64,000 nt of DNA from contig JBBDRN010000041.1 of the NCBI GenBank assembly GCA_040905445.1, positions 1 to 64,000 on the forward strand. Reading direction: 5' to 3'. The position numbers and the translations under genes are program-made. The first letter of the stretch is position 1; each line of letters starts with the position of its first letter. Below the pieces are notes generated by a model, which saw only the letters and a program-made list of their open reading frames with translations, was not told the origin of the DNA and did not search any database. Below are positions 16,100 through 24,304 of the stretch, one piece after another. Source of the DNA: SKPT01 sp040905445. Its GTDB lineage: Bacteria > Planctomycetota > Phycisphaerae > Phycisphaerales > Phycisphaeraceae.

Positions 16100-17035
16100 A
16101 TGCGCATCGTCCTCGCCAACCCGCGCGGCTTCTGCGCCGGCGTCAACATGGCCATCCAGACCGTCGAGGAGGCCCTGAAGATCGTCGGCAGCCCGCTCTA
16201 CGTCTACCACGAGATCGTCCACAACCGCCATGTCGTCGATACCTTCGTCGGCCAGGGCGTCATCTTCGTCGACACCGTCGACGAGGTGCCCGAGGGTGCG
16301 ACCGTCATCTTCAGCGCCCACGGCGTCAGCCCGGCGGTGCGCCAGCGGGCCCGGCAGCGCGGCTGCACGATGATCGACGCGACCTGCCCGCTCGTGACCA
16401 AGGTCCACATGGAGGCCGTCCGCTACGCGAGGCAGGGCTATCGCATCCTGCTCGTCGGCCACGCCGGGCACGACGAGGTCGTGGGCACTGTGGGCGAGGC
16501 GCCGGACGCCATCCACATCGTCGAGTCGCCCGAGGACGTCCACAACCTGAGCTTTCCCGGGGATACGAAGCTCGTCTACCTCACACAGACGACGCTCTCG
16601 ATGGACGACGCCAACCGGATCATCAGCGCGATCCGCGATCGCTTTCCGCACGTCAAGGCCCCACCCAGCGACGACATTTGCTACGCGACCACCAACCGCC
16701 AGCACGCCGTCCGCGCCATTGCCGGCGAGGTCGACCTCGTGCTTGTCGTCGGCTCCAAGAACAGCTCCAACTCGGTGCGCCTCACCGAGATCAGCGAGAC
16801 GTCCGGCACGCGGGCCTACCTCGTCGACGACAAGACCGAGATGCGGCACACGTGGTTCGACGGCGTCGAGGCCGTGCTCGTCACCGCCGGGGCGTCGGCG
16901 CCGGAGCACCTCGTCCAGGAGATCGTGCGCGAACTCGTCGACACGCATGGCGGCCACCTCGAAGAGAGCACCACCCTCGACGAGGACGTGCACTTCAACC
17001 TCCCCGTCAGCCTCCGCGTCCTGGCAGGCTCTTGA
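16100..17035 (+). CDS. ispH: 4-hydroxy-3-methylbut-2-enyl diphosphate reductase
   Basis: 311 residues; the last step of the MEP isoprenoid pathway, making IPP and DMAPP with a 4Fe-4S centre. The three cluster cysteines are visible: Cys12 in Gly-Phe-Cys-Ala-Gly, one in Asp-Ala-Thr-Cys-Pro-Leu-Val, and one in Ile-Cys-Tyr-Ala-Thr-Thr-Asn-Arg-Gln. The catalytic Glu in the Gln-Thr-Thr-Leu-Ser region and the Gly-Ser-x-Asn-Ser-Ser-Asn-Ser motif are also present. The start at 16100 has a poor ribosome-binding site, but it aligns with the family N-terminus Met-Arg-Ile-Val-Leu-Ala. Confidence 0.95.
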   Translation: MRIVLANPRGFCAGVNMAIQTVEEALKIVGSPLYVYHEIVHNRHVVDTFVGQGVIFVDTVDEVPEGATVIFSAHGVSPAVRQRARQRGCTMIDATCPLVTKVHMEAVRYARQGYRILLVGHAGHDEVVGTVGEAPDAIHIVESPEDVHNLSFPGDTKLVYLTQTTLSMDDANRIISAIRDRFPHVKAPPSDDICYATTNRQHAVRAIAGEVDLVLVVGSKNSSNSVRLTEISETSGTRAYLVDDKTEMRHTWFDGVEAVLVTAGASAPEHLVQEIVRELVDTHGGHLEESTTLDEDVHFNLPVSLRVLAGS

Positions 17036-17081
17036 ACGCTGCCCAATCTGCATCGGCGCTTGCCCGCGCTACCTTCGCGCC

Positions 17082-17987
17082 TCAATCACACGCCGCATCC
17101 AGATCGCGCACCGTCGCCGGCCGATGCGCCCGGAGGAGGCGGTCCAGATCGAACGTCGCGTCGCGCACCTGGTCGCGTCGCCGGCCATCGTTGACCACGT
17201 CCAGCTCGACGATCAGGTCCGGGTTGGCGGGGTCGAGCTCGTCGTGCATGACGTAGAAGTTGGTGTGCGTGGCGATGCGCGGCCGGTCGGCGCCCTCCAG
17301 CCGATCCATCGCCACGGGCTCGTGGCTGTAGAGCATGGCGACGAGCGCGGGCTCGCCCGCGGCGTCGAGCATGTCGATGCGTGCCGGCCGGGCGCTGCGC
17401 GAGTCGAGCCACAGTCGCAGCCCCGAGCCCGGCGGATCGATCACGAAATAGCCGTTGACCACCGCGACGCGCGGCTCTTCGCCTGGCGGGGCGGCCATGA
17501 GCGGCAGCAGGCCCATCAGGTGCGGCACCATGCGCGGGTTGACCGGCAGTTCCAGCGACTCGGAACATGGCTGGCCGACGTTCGCATGCCGCCCGAACGT
17601 CGCCTCGCCGTCGCTGCGCAGGTCGAAGAGCCAGTAGCGATCGGCGTTGGAGCCGGCCCACAGGGCGGTTTGTCCGAGCTGTCCGACAGTGAGCGCCACG
17701 TCGTGCGGCCGACGGTAGATGAAGTTGCCCGAACCCTGCTCGAACTGCCGTCGGCCTCGTTCGTCGACCCACCGCGCCTGCACGATCGCGGTGGACCAGA
17801 CCTGGTCGAGTTCGGTGACGTTGGCGTTGTAGCGGGTGATGAGCGCGTCGTACGCGGGCACGGCCGCGGGCGCGTCGATCGGCGCCGGCGTCAGATGATC
17901 GCGGAATCGCTCCGGCGATCGACACCCCGCGGCGGAGGCCACCGCCACGAGCAGGGCCGCGACGAGCACCCTCTTGAAACCGCCCAT
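17082..17987 (-). CDS. Lipoprotein of unknown function
   Basis: 301 residues. The ATG at 17987 gives a signal peptide with the lipobox Ala-Ala-Gly-Cys. The mature protein contains Ala-Leu-Ile-Thr-Arg-Tyr-Asn-Ala-Asn and a long beta-rich body, which recalls LolA/LolB-like outer-membrane lipoproteins by general pattern only. It ends 46 bases after ispH, convergent with it. No enzyme motif is seen. Confidence 0.7.
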   Translation of the reverse strand: MGGFKRVLVAALLVAVASAAGCRSPERFRDHLTPAPIDAPAAVPAYDALITRYNANVTELDQVWSTAIVQARWVDERGRRQFEQGSGNFIYRRPHDVALTVGQLGQTALWAGSNADRYWLFDLRSDGEATFGRHANVGQPCSESLELPVNPRMVPHLMGLLPLMAAPPGEEPRVAVVNGYFVIDPPGSGLRLWLDSRSARPARIDMLDAAGEPALVAMLYSHEPVAMDRLEGADRPRIATHTNFYVMHDELDPANPDLIVELDVVNDGRRRDQVRDATFDLDRLLRAHRPATVRDLDAACD

Positions 17988-18002
17988 GGCACGCCTTTCA
18001 GT

Positions 18003-18181
18003 CAAACGCGAGAGATAACCACCGAGGCACAGAGACACAGAGGCACGACAGGATAAGGAAAGCAGGAAAAAAGGAAGGAAGTTAAGGAAGAGAGAAACAA
18101 CACACGGAGTCGACGCGAGCGCCGACGCTTCTTTCCTCTCCGTCCTGCCTTCCTACCTTCCTGCCTTCCTTATTTTCTTCC
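18003..18181. repeat. Mixed short tandem repeats (CACAGAG and TTCCTGCC types)
   Basis: At 18015-18050 there are GGCACAGA/GACACAGA octamer-like units. At about 18050-18095 there is a purine-rich GGAAGGAAG run, with its pyrimidine inverse (TTCCTACC, TTCCTGCC, TTCCTT) at about 18130-18180, so the two can pair over a spacer of about 40 bases. This fills the gap upstream of the lipoprotein gene and downstream of the 18250-18855 gene. No coding sequence is seen here. Confidence 0.6.
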
Positions 18182-18249
18182 GCCATCGATGTGCATCATC
18201 ATGCATCGGTGGTTCCACCTCCCCCTTCGCCCCTTTGCGGTAAACCAGA

Positions 18250-18855
18250 TCACAGCTCCGCCTCCAGGATCTCGCCGAGCTGCCGCGTCACCTGCTCGAT
18301 GCGCTCCTCGTCGAGGCGCGGGTCGAGCAGCTCGAGATGTTGCGCGTCGTCCCATTTGCCCAGCGGCCCCTTGCTCGGGTCCTTCTTGGGCGTCAGCAGC
18401 CACCACTCCTGCTCGGCCTTCTGGCCGTCGACCTCCGCGTCGCGCCGCTCGGCGCGGTCGAAGCGCAGCAGCCGCTTGCGCATCAGGATCAGCGCCAGCA
18501 CGTAGCGAAACGCGAGGCGGTCCGGCTCCTCGGCGTCGGCCAGGCGATGCAGCAGGTTCAGCAGCACCGCGTCATCGACGAACAGCTTCTTCTTCTCGTT
18601 CGGCTGCGGGACCGTCGTCTTCCAGTAGCTGAACAGCCGCGGCGGCCGATACCCCTGCTCCCACGCCGCGAGCGACACGTCGACGCGCGCCATGCCCAGG
18701 GCGCTGGCGGTGGTGGCGTCCGCGTCATCCGCGCCAGGCTCGACGTCGACCAGCGTCGCGTAATACGCCTCGCCCGGCTCGAGCGGCCTGCCCGTGGCGG
18801 CGCACTGCCCGCTCGTCCGCGGCACCTCGTAGCCCGAAGCATTGAACTGACTCAT
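18250..18855 (-). CDS. Hypothetical cytosolic protein
   Basis: 201 residues. The ATG at 18855 with GGAGG four bases upstream is clear; the longer open frame upstream is the shadow of folD. The N-terminal part has Gln-Cys-Ala-Ala-Thr-Gly-Arg-Pro-Leu-Glu-Pro-Gly-Glu, a zinc-ribbon-like Cys arrangement with only one Cys left. The C-terminal part is helical and charged. There is no signal peptide. It lies downstream of folD on the same strand. No family name can be given. Confidence 0.7.
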   Translation of the reverse strand: MSQFNASGYEVPRTSGQCAATGRPLEPGEAYYATLVDVEPGADDADATTASALGMARVDVSLAAWEQGYRPPRLFSYWKTTVPQPNEKKKLFVDDAVLLNLLHRLADAEEPDRLAFRYVLALILMRKRLLRFDRAERRDAEVDGQKAEQEWWLLTPKKDPSKGPLGKWDDAQHLELLDPRLDEERIEQVTRQLGEILEAEL

Positions 18856-18884
18856 AAAGCCTCCGTGCGCGGCAGGAAATTCGC

Positions 18885-18950
18885 CACAGACGAATCGTGG
18901 CGACGCGCTGCTTCCCGTCTGTGTCCATCCGTGTTCATCCGTGGCTAATC
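18885..18950. repeat. CATCCGTGTT/CATCCGTGGC direct repeat at the folD stop
   Basis: Ten-base units CATCCGTGTT and CATCCGTGGC follow a GTCTGTGTC block, with a weak inverted CCACAGACG piece at about 18885. The last unit runs into the TAG stop of folD at 18945-18947, so the repeat encodes the final residues or lies against the terminus. Confidence 0.5.
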
Positions 18951-19811
18951 CCCCGCCACGCCCTCCTGCTTCGCCGCGGCGATCGACGTCTGCTCCATCA
19001 GCACCGCCAGCGTCATCGGGCCCACGCCGCCGGGTACCGGCGTGATCAGCCCCGCCCGCTCGCTGGCGCTGTCGAAGTCCACGTCCCCGACGTTGCCCCT
19101 GGGCCCCGGGTTGAAGCCCGCGTCGATCACCACCGCGCCGTCTTTGATCCAGTCGCCCTCGACGAACGCCGGCTTGCCGACCGCAGCGACGACGATATCC
19201 GCCTGCCGGACGACCGCCGGCAGGTCGCGCGTCTTGGAGTGGCAGATCGTCACCGTCGCGTCGCGGTTCAGCAGCAGCCCCGCCATCGGCTTGCCGAGGA
19301 TCGCGCTGCGGCCGATGACGACCGCGTGCTTGCCGGCGATGTCGACGTCGTACGCGTCGAGCAGGCGAATGATCCCGCCCGGCGTGCACGACGCCCACCC
19401 CGGCAGGCCGTAGAACATCGTCCCGAAGCTGTGGAAGGTGACGCCGTCGACGTCCTTCTCCGGGCCGATGGCCTCGAACGCGGCGCGCTCGTCGACCTGG
19501 CGCGGCACGGGGTGCTGCAGCAGGATGCCGTGGATCTGGCGGTCATCGCGCAGGTCGCGGATCTTGCTGATGAGCTGCTCGGTCGTGGTGCGCTCCGGCA
19601 TGCCCACGCGGACGGACCGCATGCCGAGCTTCTCGCAGAGCTTGCCCTTGCTCTCGACATACTTCGCGCTGGCGGGATCCGCGCCCACGAGCACGGTGGC
19701 GAGCCCCGGCGTGACGCCGGTCTGCTGCTTGATGCGGGCGACCCGCTCGGCCGTGTGCTCGCGGAGCTGCATGGCCACGGCTTTGCCGTCGATCAGGGTG
19801 GCGGTGGTCAT
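18945..19811 (-). CDS. folD: Bifunctional methylenetetrahydrofolate dehydrogenase/cyclohydrolase
   Basis: 288 residues; a one-carbon folate enzyme that interconverts 5,10-methylene-, 5,10-methenyl- and 10-formyl-THF in the cytosol. The active-site Lys lies in Tyr-Val-Glu-Ser-Lys-Gly-Lys near residue 56. Other family motifs are Ile-Leu-Leu-Gln-His-Pro-Val-Pro, the NADP-binding Val-Ile-Gly-Arg-Ser-Ala-Ile-Leu-Gly-Lys-Pro, and the C-terminal Pro-Gly-Gly-Val-Gly-Pro-Met-Thr. The length is normal. A G-rich repeat lies just upstream of the start. Confidence 0.96.
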   Translation of the reverse strand: MTTATLIDGKAVAMQLREHTAERVARIKQQTGVTPGLATVLVGADPASAKYVESKGKLCEKLGMRSVRVGMPERTTTEQLISKIRDLRDDRQIHGILLQHPVPRQVDERAAFEAIGPEKDVDGVTFHSFGTMFYGLPGWASCTPGGIIRLLDAYDVDIAGKHAVVIGRSAILGKPMAGLLLNRDATVTICHSKTRDLPAVVRQADIVVAAVGKPAFVEGDWIKDGAVVIDAGFNPGPRGNVGDVDFDSASERAGLITPVPGGVGPMTLAVLMEQTSIAAAKQEGVAGD

Positions 19812-19824
19812 GGGCGGGATTATA

Positions 19825-19983
19825 AGGGAAAGGGGGCAGGGGATAGTCGGCAGGGGGCAGACTGCAGGGGGCGGTGCGGAATCACGAGTGCCGTCGCCGC
19901 GTTAGCGGTCGCCCAAGGNNNNNNNNNNTCCCCCTCCCCACTGCCCCCTGCCGACTGCCGACTGCCGTCTGCCCCCTTTTCCC
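19825..19983. repeat. GGGGGCA/GACTGCC repeat interrupted by an assembly gap
   Basis: G-rich heptamer-like units at about 19830-19873 and an inverted C-rich arm (CTGCCGACTGCCGACTGCC) at about 19945-19975 make a long palindrome between the divergent folD and cinA genes. It is related to the repeat at 15934-16075. Ten N bases in the middle show that the assembler could not close it. Confidence 0.6.
19919..19928. other. Assembly gap (10 N)
   Basis: Ten undetermined bases. The round number suggests a placeholder rather than a measured length, so the true spacing of folD and cinA is unknown and more repeat copies may be missing. Confidence 0.95.
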
Positions 19984-19995
19984 TACAATCCCCTC

Positions 19996-21291
19996 ATGCA
20001 CGCCGTGATCCTCTCCATCGGCGACGAGCTCGCGCTCGGCCAGACCCTCGACACGAACAGCGCCTGGCTCGCCGCACGACTCGCCGAGCACGGCATCGGC
20101 TGCCGCTACCACCAGACCCTCGCCGACGATCGCGCTGCCGTGACCGAGGCCATCACCCGCGCCGCCGACGACGCGCCGCTCGTGCTGATCACGGGGGGCC
20201 TTGGCCCGACGGAGGACGACCTGACCCGCGACGCGCTGGCCGACGCCTTGGGCAAGCCGCTGATCCTCGATGAGCCCAGCCTCGCGCGCATCGAGGCCAT
20301 GTTCGCCCGCCGCGGCCGACCGATGGCCCAGCGCAACCGCGTGCAGGCGATGCACCCGGCTACGACGCGCGTCATCCCCAACCCCAACGGCACCGCGCCG
20401 GGCATCCGCGCCCGGCTGCGACGCGCCACCCTCTTCGTCATGCCGGGCGTTCCCAGCGAAATGCGCGCGATGTTCAAGGACGCCGTCGCGCCGGAGCTCG
20501 ACCCCGCCGCCGGGCAGCGTGGCGTCATCCTCACCGCCACGGTCAACACGTTCGGCCGCGGCGAGTCGGACGTCGCCCAGCTCCTTGCCGAGCTGATGGA
20601 CCGCGACCGCAACCCGAAGGTCGGCACCACCGTCACCGACGGCCTCATTACCGTGCGCATCCGCAGCGAAGCAGCGGAGCATGACGCCGCCCGGCAGGCG
20701 CTCGACGAGACGCTGCACGAGGTCGAGCGCCGCCTCGCCCCGTTCGCGTTCGGCCGCGACGACCGCACGCTCGAAGAGGCTGTCGTCGCGCTGCTGCGCG
20801 CGCAGGGCCTGGCGCTCACCACGGCCGAGAGCTGCACGGGCGGGCTCGTCGCCAAGCTCGTCACGGATGTGCCCGGCTCGTCCGAGGTCTTCGCCGGCGG
20901 GTACGTCTGCTACGCCAACGCCGCCAAGCAGGCCATGCTCGGCGTTGACGCCGGTCTCCTCGCTGCCGAGGGCGCGGTCAGCCAGCCCGTGGCCGAGCAG
21001 CTCGCCCGTGGTGCGCTGGCCCGCTGCCCGGGCGCGAGCGTCGCCCTCGCTGTCACCGGCATCGCGGGCCCCGGCGGCGGCACGCACGACAAGCCTGTCG
21101 GCACCGTCTACGTGGCGCTCGCCAGCGCCGACGCGGCGGACCAGGCCGAGACGCTGCCCCTGCGCCTCACGGGCAACCGGCAGACCATCCGCGATCGGAC
21201 CGCCAAGACAGCCCTGCAGATGCTCCGCCTCCACCTGCTGGGTGAATCGCTCGACCCGCTGCGCCCGGCCCCCGCGCCCCGCCACGCGTAG
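19996..21291 (+). CDS. cinA: CinA family protein (nicotinamide-nucleotide amidase)
   Basis: 431 residues. The N-terminal molybdopterin-binding-like domain (about 1-250) has Ile-Gly-Asp-Glu-Leu and Thr-Gly-Gly-Leu-Gly-Pro-Thr-Glu-Asp-Asp. The C-terminal amidase domain (about 265-420) has Thr-Ala-Glu-Ser-Cys-Thr-Gly-Gly with the catalytic Ser, and Thr-Gly-Ile-Ala-Gly-Pro-Gly-Gly. In the family the protein deamidates NMN for pyridine nucleotide recycling, with an ADP-ribose pyrophosphatase activity in the first domain. The TAG stop is the first codon of a palindromic repeat arm. The start is the only good ATG after the repeat. Confidence 0.93.
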   Translation: MHAVILSIGDELALGQTLDTNSAWLAARLAEHGIGCRYHQTLADDRAAVTEAITRAADDAPLVLITGGLGPTEDDLTRDALADALGKPLILDEPSLARIEAMFARRGRPMAQRNRVQAMHPATTRVIPNPNGTAPGIRARLRRATLFVMPGVPSEMRAMFKDAVAPELDPAAGQRGVILTATVNTFGRGESDVAQLLAELMDRDRNPKVGTTVTDGLITVRIRSEAAEHDAARQALDETLHEVERRLAPFAFGRDDRTLEEAVVALLRAQGLALTTAESCTGGLVAKLVTDVPGSSEVFAGGYVCYANAAKQAMLGVDAGLLAAEGAVSQPVAEQLARGALARCPGASVALAVTGIAGPGGGTHDKPVGTVYVALASADAADQAETLPLRLTGNRQTIRDRTAKTALQMLRLHLLGESLDPLRPAPAPRHA

Positions 21292-21355
21292 GGTCCGCTG
21301 GGCGGACCTTTCCCACCGCCGTCCAGCGATGGAAGGTCCGCACAGCGGACCCTAC
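21288..21355. repeat. TAGGGTCC palindrome, copy 3, holding the stops of both cinA and mutS
   Basis: The left arm GTAGGGTCCGCTGGGCGGACC supplies the TAG stop of cinA (21289-21291), and the right arm, read on the minus strand, supplies the TAG stop of mutS (21354-21352). Each arm forms the hairpin GGTCCGC/GCGGACC followed by TTTCCC or TTCC. It therefore looks like a combined stop and terminator for two convergent genes. Confidence 0.8.
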
Positions 21356-24111
21356 ACCGCCTCCCCCGCCACTTTCCCCGCCACTTTTCCCATCCCCTCC
21401 ACGCGTTCGCGCAGGCGGCGCAGCGCGTCGAACGCCTGCAACGGCGTCAGCGAGTTGATGTCGATCCCGCGCAGCTCCTCGACGACCGGGTGCGGCACGT
21501 ATTCCGTGAACAGCGACATCTGCTCGCGCTGGCGCTGTTTGTGCGCCTCGCCGTTGTCCGCTTCGCCGGCCACTGTCGGCGGGGACGGCGGGGGTGGGGC
21601 CTGCTCGTGGCTGACGGCAAGCTGCGAAAGCAGCTCGTCCGCCCGCGCCACGACCGACGCCGGCAAGCCGGCGAGCTTCGCCACGTGGATCCCGTAGCTC
21701 CGGTCAGCCGCCCCGGGCACGATCCGGTGCAGAAACACGATCTGATCCTGCCACTCGCGCACCGTCACGTTCAGGTTCACGATGCCCGGCAATCGCTCCG
21801 CCAGGGCCGTCAGCTCGTGGTAGTGCGTCGCAAAAAGACAACGCGGCCGCTGCGCCGCCAGCTGCTCCGCCAGCGCCCACGCCAGCGCGAGCCCGTCGAG
21901 CGTGCTCGTGCCGCGGCCGATCTCGTCGAGGATCACCAGCGAACGCTCCGTCGCGTGATGGCAGATGTTGGCGGTCTCGGTCATCTCGACCATGAAGGTG
22001 GATTGGCCGGTGTGCAGCTCGTCGGCCGCGCCGATGCGGGTGAAGATGCGGTCACACAGGCCGACCGTCGCCGCATCGGCGGGGACGAAGCTGCCGGTGT
22101 GGGCCAGCAGCGTGATCAGCGCCGCCTGCCGGATGTACGTGCTCTTGCCCGCCATGTTGGGGCCCGTGATGAGCGCCAGCGACGCGCCGCCTGTGCCCTC
22201 GGCCGCTTCCGTCCCCAGCGCCACGTCATTGGGCACAAACCGATCCCCGAGCATCTCATCGAGCACCGGATGCCGCCCGCCGCGCACGTCCAGCACCGGC
22301 TCATCGACCACGGCCGGCTTGACGTACCGTCCGCGCACCGCCCGCCGGGCAAAGCACGCCAGCACGTCCAGCTCCGCCACCAGCTCGCCGAACGCGTGCA
22401 GCGCTTCGCTCTGCTGCCGCGCCAGCTCGCACAGCCCGGCAAAGAGCGCCTGCTCGCGCGCGACGCCGCGCGTCTCGGCGCTGAGCACTTTCTGCTCGTA
22501 ATCCTTGAGCTCGGCCGTGATGTACCGCTCGGCGTTCTTGAGCGTCTGCTTGCGCGTCCAGTCCGCCGGCGCTTTCGCCCGGTTCGTCGCCGTGAGCTCG
22601 ATGTAGTACCCGAACACCCTGTTGTAGCCCACCTTCAAGGGGCTGATGCCCGTCGCCTCGGCGAGCTGCTTCTGATACCGCGCCAGCCACGCGTGACTAT
22701 CCTGCTGCAGCCCCCGGCTCTCATCCAGCTCCGCGTCATACCCATCGCGGATGAGCCCACCGTCGCGCAGGTGAGCAGGGGGGTCGTCGACGCATGCTTC
22801 GCCGATGCGGCCGGCGAGCTTGTCGAGTGCTTCGACGAGCTTCGCCGCGCGCTCGTGATACCCCACCACGCTCGGCCGCTCGGCGAGCAGATGCTCCACC
22901 GCACCCACCTGCCCGGCGCTGCGGCCCAGCGCCACGAGATCGCGCGGCAGCGCCCGCCGCACCGCCAGTCGCCCCGCAATCCGCTGCACATCCTGCACGC
23001 CATCGAGCGCCGCTCGCAGCTCATCCAGGAACCGGCTGTCGCCGACGAGCGCCTCGACGACGCGCTGCCGCCGCTCGATCGCCTCGCGCTCGCTGAGCGG
23101 ATAGCACAGCCACTGCCGCAGGCGCCGCTTGCCCATCGCCGTCATGCACCCGCGAAACACCCCGAGCAGCGAGCCTTCGATGTTGCCGGAGCGCAGGGTG
23201 CGCTCGACCTCCAGGCTGCGCAGCGACGTCTGGTCGATCACGAGGTGGGCGCTGCGGGTGAAGCGGCGCGGGGGGCGGAGGTGGGGCAGCGATTTCGGAT
23301 TTCGGATTTCGGATTTCGGATCCGCGGTGGCGGGGGCGTCCGGGTTGTCGAAGGCACGCCGTGTCGCTTGCGTCTCCAGGAGGTAATGCACGATCGCTCC
23401 GGCGGGCGCCAGCGCCGGGTCGTCATCATCGAAGCCGAAGCCCGCGAGGTGCGCCACCCCGAACTGCCGCCGCAGCACCTCCGCCGCCTCGTCGGCGCGC
23501 ATCTGCCACGCCGGCCGCGCCGTCATCGCGCACCCCGTCGCCGCCGCCAGCGCCGCGACACGTGGCGGCACGTCGCCGGTGGCCGTCTCACAGTAGAGCA
23601 GCTCCGTCGCGCCCAGGCGCGCCAGCTCATCGCGCGCCGCGTCCGCGTCGAGCCGGGCGAGCTGAAAGTCCCCCGTGCTCAGCTCCGCCCATGCCAGCGC
23701 CACCTCCTGCTCACCGAGAAACGCGATCGCCGCCAGCGGGTTTTCGCGGCCCTCGTCCAGCAGCGCCTCGTCCGTCAGCGTGCCGGGCGTGACGACGCGC
23801 GTCACGTCGCGCTCCACGACGCCCTTGGCCTGCGCCGCGTCCTCGACCTGGTCGCACACCGCCACGCGATGCCCCGCCTCGATCATCCGCCGCAGGTAGT
23901 TCTCCACGGCGTGATACGGCACGCCCGCCATCGGCACGCCCTCGGTGCGCTGCGTCAGCGCCACACCCAGCACCTTGTGCGCGAGCTGCGCATCGTCGTG
24001 GAACATCTCGTAGAAGTCGCCCATGCGAAAGAACAGCACGCACCCCGGGTGCTGCTCCTTGAAGCGGTGGTACTGCCGCATCGCGGGCGTGTGACGAGGC
24101 TCCGATGCCAT
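21352..24111 (-). CDS. mutS: DNA mismatch repair protein MutS
   Basis: 919 residues, at the long end for the family. The mismatch-reading motif Gly-Asp-Phe-Tyr-Glu-Met-Phe is at about residues 31-37 and the Walker A Gly-Pro-Asn-Met-Ala-Gly-Lys-Ser-Thr is near residue 650. Downstream come the Asp-Glu-Ile-Gly-Arg-Gly-Thr-Ser signature and the C-terminal dimer region. The start at 24111 fits the family; the longer frame reads a repeat. At about residues 262-274 there is an extra Asp-Pro-Lys-Ser-Glu-Ile-Arg-Asn-Pro-Lys segment made by a heptamer DNA repeat, just before the normal Leu-Pro-His-Leu-Arg. The stop lies in a palindrome. It is divergent from priA. Confidence 0.96.
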   Translation of the reverse strand: MASEPRHTPAMRQYHRFKEQHPGCVLFFRMGDFYEMFHDDAQLAHKVLGVALTQRTEGVPMAGVPYHAVENYLRRMIEAGHRVAVCDQVEDAAQAKGVVERDVTRVVTPGTLTDEALLDEGRENPLAAIAFLGEQEVALAWAELSTGDFQLARLDADAARDELARLGATELLYCETATGDVPPRVAALAAATGCAMTARPAWQMRADEAAEVLRRQFGVAHLAGFGFDDDDPALAPAGAIVHYLLETQATRRAFDNPDAPATADPKSEIRNPKSLPHLRPPRRFTRSAHLVIDQTSLRSLEVERTLRSGNIEGSLLGVFRGCMTAMGKRRLRQWLCYPLSEREAIERRQRVVEALVGDSRFLDELRAALDGVQDVQRIAGRLAVRRALPRDLVALGRSAGQVGAVEHLLAERPSVVGYHERAAKLVEALDKLAGRIGEACVDDPPAHLRDGGLIRDGYDAELDESRGLQQDSHAWLARYQKQLAEATGISPLKVGYNRVFGYYIELTATNRAKAPADWTRKQTLKNAERYITAELKDYEQKVLSAETRGVAREQALFAGLCELARQQSEALHAFGELVAELDVLACFARRAVRGRYVKPAVVDEPVLDVRGGRHPVLDEMLGDRFVPNDVALGTEAAEGTGGASLALITGPNMAGKSTYIRQAALITLLAHTGSFVPADAATVGLCDRIFTRIGAADELHTGQSTFMVEMTETANICHHATERSLVILDEIGRGTSTLDGLALAWALAEQLAAQRPRCLFATHYHELTALAERLPGIVNLNVTVREWQDQIVFLHRIVPGAADRSYGIHVAKLAGLPASVVARADELLSQLAVSHEQAPPPPSPPTVAGEADNGEAHKQRQREQMSLFTEYVPHPVVEELRGIDINSLTPLQAFDALRRLRERVEGMGKVAGKVAGEAV
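23292..23324. repeat. AATCCGA heptamer repeat inside mutS
   Basis: Four to five tandem units, read on the minus (coding) strand as AATCCGA, encode a repeat of Asn-Pro-Lys-Ser-Glu-Ile-Arg in frame. Related arrays are in priA at 24761-24784 and 25153-25181. Confidence 0.8.
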
Positions 24112-24177
24112 GGGGACAATGTAACCGATGCCGGGTGCGGGGTTCGCGGATCCGGATCCCCGAACCCGACCAGCCCC

Positions 24178-24292
24178 CCCCCGAAAAGGGGTGCCACTGG
24201 TGGCTTGCCCACCAGTGCCGTTGCCGCCGCCGCGCACACTGGCGGACAAGCCGCCAGTGGCACCCGCTGCACGACGTTTTTCGGACAGGGCC
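24178..24292. repeat. Palindromic element with GTGCCACTGGTGG core, copy 1
   Basis: The core GGGTGCCACTGGTGGCTTG at about 24189 is matched by its inverse (CAAGCCGCCAGTGGCACCC) at about 24247-24265. The ends resemble GGCCCTGTCCGAAAAA at the right, with a degraded left partner. It occupies most of the region between the divergent mutS and priA starts and ends 12 bases before the priA ATG. Copy 2 is at 28635-28751. Confidence 0.7.
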
Positions 24293-24304
24293 TAAAATCC
24301 CCCC

